NCBI GenBank assembly: GCA_001828645.1
Contig: MHZD01000107.1
Location: forward strand, 1 to 7,268
DNA: 7,268 nt
Direction of reading: 5' to 3'
Origin: Planctomycetes bacterium RIFOXYC2_FULL_41_27
Lineage (GTDB): Bacteria > Planctomycetota > Brocadiia > Brocadiales > Brocadiaceae
Notes under the pieces: generated by a model
Databases searched by the model: none
Seen by the model: the letters and a program-made list of their open reading frames with translations, nothing else
What the model was told of the DNA's origin: nothing
Shown here: positions 6,195-7,268 of the stretch, piece after piece
How positions within the stretch are numbered: the first letter of the stretch is position 1
How the letters are laid out: each line of letters opens with the position of its first letter
Made by a program: the position numbers and the translations under genes

Positions 6195-6959
6195 CTACAA
6201 CGGCCCTGAGATTCCTCCGTCCTTCCTTATCCTCCAGAAGTGTATTCCCATAAGCCCAACCGCCGCAAGGGGCAGGGCTATACAATGGAGGACGTAAAAT
6301 CTCAACAAGGTATTTTCGCTGATATCCACTGAACCCCTGAGGTAAAAACATATATCGCTCATTTCTGACAGGATGTGGAAGGGACCCTCAGCCCCCATGA
6401 TGGGGGTAGCCTTGGCCATATTCGTCCCAACCGTTACCGCCCAAAAGGCCAGTTGGTCCCATGGCAGGAGATAACCTGTAAAACTGAGCAGTAGTGTTAG
6501 TACCAGCAGGATTACCCCAATGCACCAGTTATATTCTCTGGGAGGTTTATATGAACCCGTATAAAATACCCTGCACATATGAAGTATAACCGTAAGTACC
6601 ATTCCGTGAGCAGCCCAGCGGTGCATATTCCTCAAAAAGAGTCCAAAGGTAACGGCAAACTCCAGATCTTTCATGTCCTGGTAGGCATACTCAACGGTAG
6701 GGCGATAGTAAAACATGAGGAGAACGCCAGTAATTGTTTCCACAATGAAGAGAAAAAATGACACCCCGCCCAGGCAGAAGACATAATTTACTTTAAGGGC
6801 ATGGGATTTTACCTTTATCGGATGGAGATGGAAGATAAGGGTATTTAACGTGGTTAGGATGCGGTTTCTTTCCGTGTCAGGCCAACCCTGGCGAAAGATA
6901 GAATTCCAGATTTGTGTATGAACAATCCATTTTGTAAATCGTTTGAGACCTTTTATCAT
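6195..6959 (-). CDS. petB: Cytochrome b6-type N-terminal half of cytochrome b
   Basis: The product is 254 residues from the ATG at 6959. It carries the four-helix heme-binding half of cytochrome b. The bis-His pairs are His113/His127 ([14 protein letters not shown]) and His225/His240 ([15 protein letters not shown]). The spacings of 14 and 15 are those of b6 rather than of mitochondrial-type cytochrome b (14 and 14). Other matches to b6 are [30 protein letters not shown] (161-169) and the ending [11 protein letters not shown]. Cys62 in VFCLGG aligns with Cys35 of b6, which binds heme ci covalently. An N-terminal amphipathic extension of about 27 residues precedes the b6 core. The start at 6959 is preferred over an in-frame ATG at 6992 because AAAGGA lies five to six bases upstream of it, while the upstream ATG has no properly spaced site. 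The gene follows the Rieske gene closely and is transcribed with it. Confidence 0.93.
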   Translation of the reverse strand: MIKGLKRFTKWIVHTQIWNSIFRQGWPDTERNRILTTLNTLIFHLHPIKVKSHALKVNYVFCLGGVSFFLFIVETITGVLLMFYYRPTVEYAYQDMKDLEFAVTFGLFLRNMHRWAAHGMVLTVILHMCRVFYTGSYKPPREYNWCIGVILLVLTLLLSFTGYLLPWDQLAFWAVTVGTNMAKATPIMGAEGPFHILSEMSDICFYLRGSVDISENTLLRFYVLHCIALPLAAVGLMGIHFWRIRKDGGISGPL

Positions 6960-6964
6960 AATTT

Positions 6965-6970
6965 TCCTTT
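6965..6970 (-). promoter_or_regulatory. Ribosome binding site that decides the cytochrome b6 start
   Basis: On the minus strand AAAGGA (6970-6965) lies five bases before the ATG at 6959-6957. The alternative ATG at 6992 has only an AAGGAG at 7021-7016, about 23 bases upstream, which is too far. The in-frame codon two before that ATG is TAG, so no longer reading is possible. Confidence 0.6.
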
Positions 6971-7026
6971 CATCGGTGTACGCACGGGGCATACACTATA
7001 ATGTAATTATAATTTCTCCTTATACC

Positions 7027-7268
7027 TCATACAGGTAAAAAGAATTGACCCTCTTCTCTTACCCCAACTCTATCCTCTTTCACTGACTTATCTATAATGA
7101 GTTGTCCATCCAGTGCGTAGCCTACGCCAAGCCTGAAAAGCGGTCTGGGGGCCGGTCCTCCTACTACGTCTCCCTCAATATTATAATTGCTTCCGTGACA
7201 CGGACATTTAAAGAGACGCTCTTCCTCTATCCAGTTAGGGATACAACCAAGATGTCTGCAAATGGCCA
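7027..7268 (-). CDS. Rieske 2Fe-2S iron-sulfur protein, C-terminal part (truncated by window edge)
   Basis: The last 79 codons and the stop of this gene are in the window; the N-terminus with its membrane anchor is outside. Both cluster-binding boxes are present: CRHLGC (fragment residues 3-8) and CPCHGS (21-26), which supply two Cys and two His ligands plus the disulfide pair. GGPAPRPL (36-43) is the Pro loop that shields the cluster. Ser26 and Tyr28 (CHGSNY) match the two residues whose hydrogen bonds raise the cluster potential in bc1 and b6f complexes. The first box has Arg where Thr is usual (CTHLGC). After the fold the chain ends with a short polar tail (KSVKEDRVGVREEGQFFLPV). It would pass electrons from quinol at the Qo site to the octaheme subunit. 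It is the most upstream member of the operon visible, so the promoter lies beyond the window. Confidence 0.95.
   Translation of the reverse strand, partial: AICRHLGCIPNWIEEERLFKCPCHGSNYNIEGDVVGGPAPRPLFRLGVGYALDGQLIIDKSVKEDRVGVREEGQFFLPV

Noticed and set aside
6142..6351. Open frame of 69 codons on the minus strand overlapping the 3' end of the b6 gene
   Set aside because: It is read in another frame over strongly conserved b6 coding sequence. Its product has no recognisable features and is Arg/Gly/Pro-rich as expected for a shadow frame.
6960..6992. Upstream ATG adding 11 residues ([11 protein letters not shown]) to cytochrome b6
   Set aside because: It has no properly spaced Shine-Dalgarno sequence, while the ATG at 6959 does. 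The added residues are not part of the known b6 core.
1..7268. CRISPR array, tRNA or rRNA gene, transposase or insertion sequence
   Set aside because: No regularly spaced short repeats outside the propeller gene, no cloverleaf-like segment, no rRNA-like sequence and no transposase motifs were seen on either strand.

Overview
The window carries most of a Rieske/cytochrome b (bc-type quinol oxidase) operon read on the minus strand. It is followed by a cyclic-nucleotide-binding-domain gene on the same strand. At the low-coordinate end lies a divergent pair: a truncated membrane sensor (minus) and an exported beta-propeller protein (plus). The base composition is moderately AT-rich. The combination of a split b6-type cytochrome b, a very heme-rich c-type subunit and PQQ-like propeller proteins fits an anaerobic, heme-rich bacterium. 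Anammox planctomycetes (Brocadiales) are the best guess and deep-branching Nitrospirota- or Desulfobacterota-like lineages the alternatives. This placement is an inference; no rRNA or marker gene is present.

Layout. Positions 1-444 (minus) hold the N-terminus of a membrane-anchored sensor. Positions 445-688 are a divergent promoter region with a perfect consensus sigma70-type promoter on the plus strand. Positions 689-1861 (plus) encode a secreted protein of eight tandem PQQ-like blades. Positions 1862-2020 are a convergent gap. Then, all on the minus strand and read from high to low coordinates, come: a Rieske 2Fe-2S protein (C-terminal part, 7268-7027), b6-type cytochrome b (6959-6195), subunit-IV-like cytochrome b C-terminal half (6020-5277), membrane-anchored octaheme cytochrome c (5222-3093), membrane-anchored monoheme cytochrome c (3082-2561) and a small stand-alone cNMP-binding-domain protein (2488-2021).

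How the genes work together (inference from family knowledge). Quinol would be oxidised at the Qo site formed by the two cytochrome b halves. One electron would go through the Rieske cluster to the octaheme cytochrome, which stands in the place of cytochrome c1 or f. The other would pass through the two b hemes, and perhaps a covalently held heme ci, back to the quinone pool. The octaheme subunit looks like an electron wire: a three-heme N-terminal module followed by five tandem monoheme domains. The monoheme protein would relay electrons onward.

The unusual points are the ligand changes at the output end (Gln in place of Met in the last octaheme domain, Cys in place of Met in the monoheme protein), the b6-type Cys for heme ci, and the loss of the PEWY glutamate (APWY). 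Others are a long near-perfect inverted repeat between the two cytochrome b genes and a cNMP sensor domain without a DNA-binding domain at the operon end.
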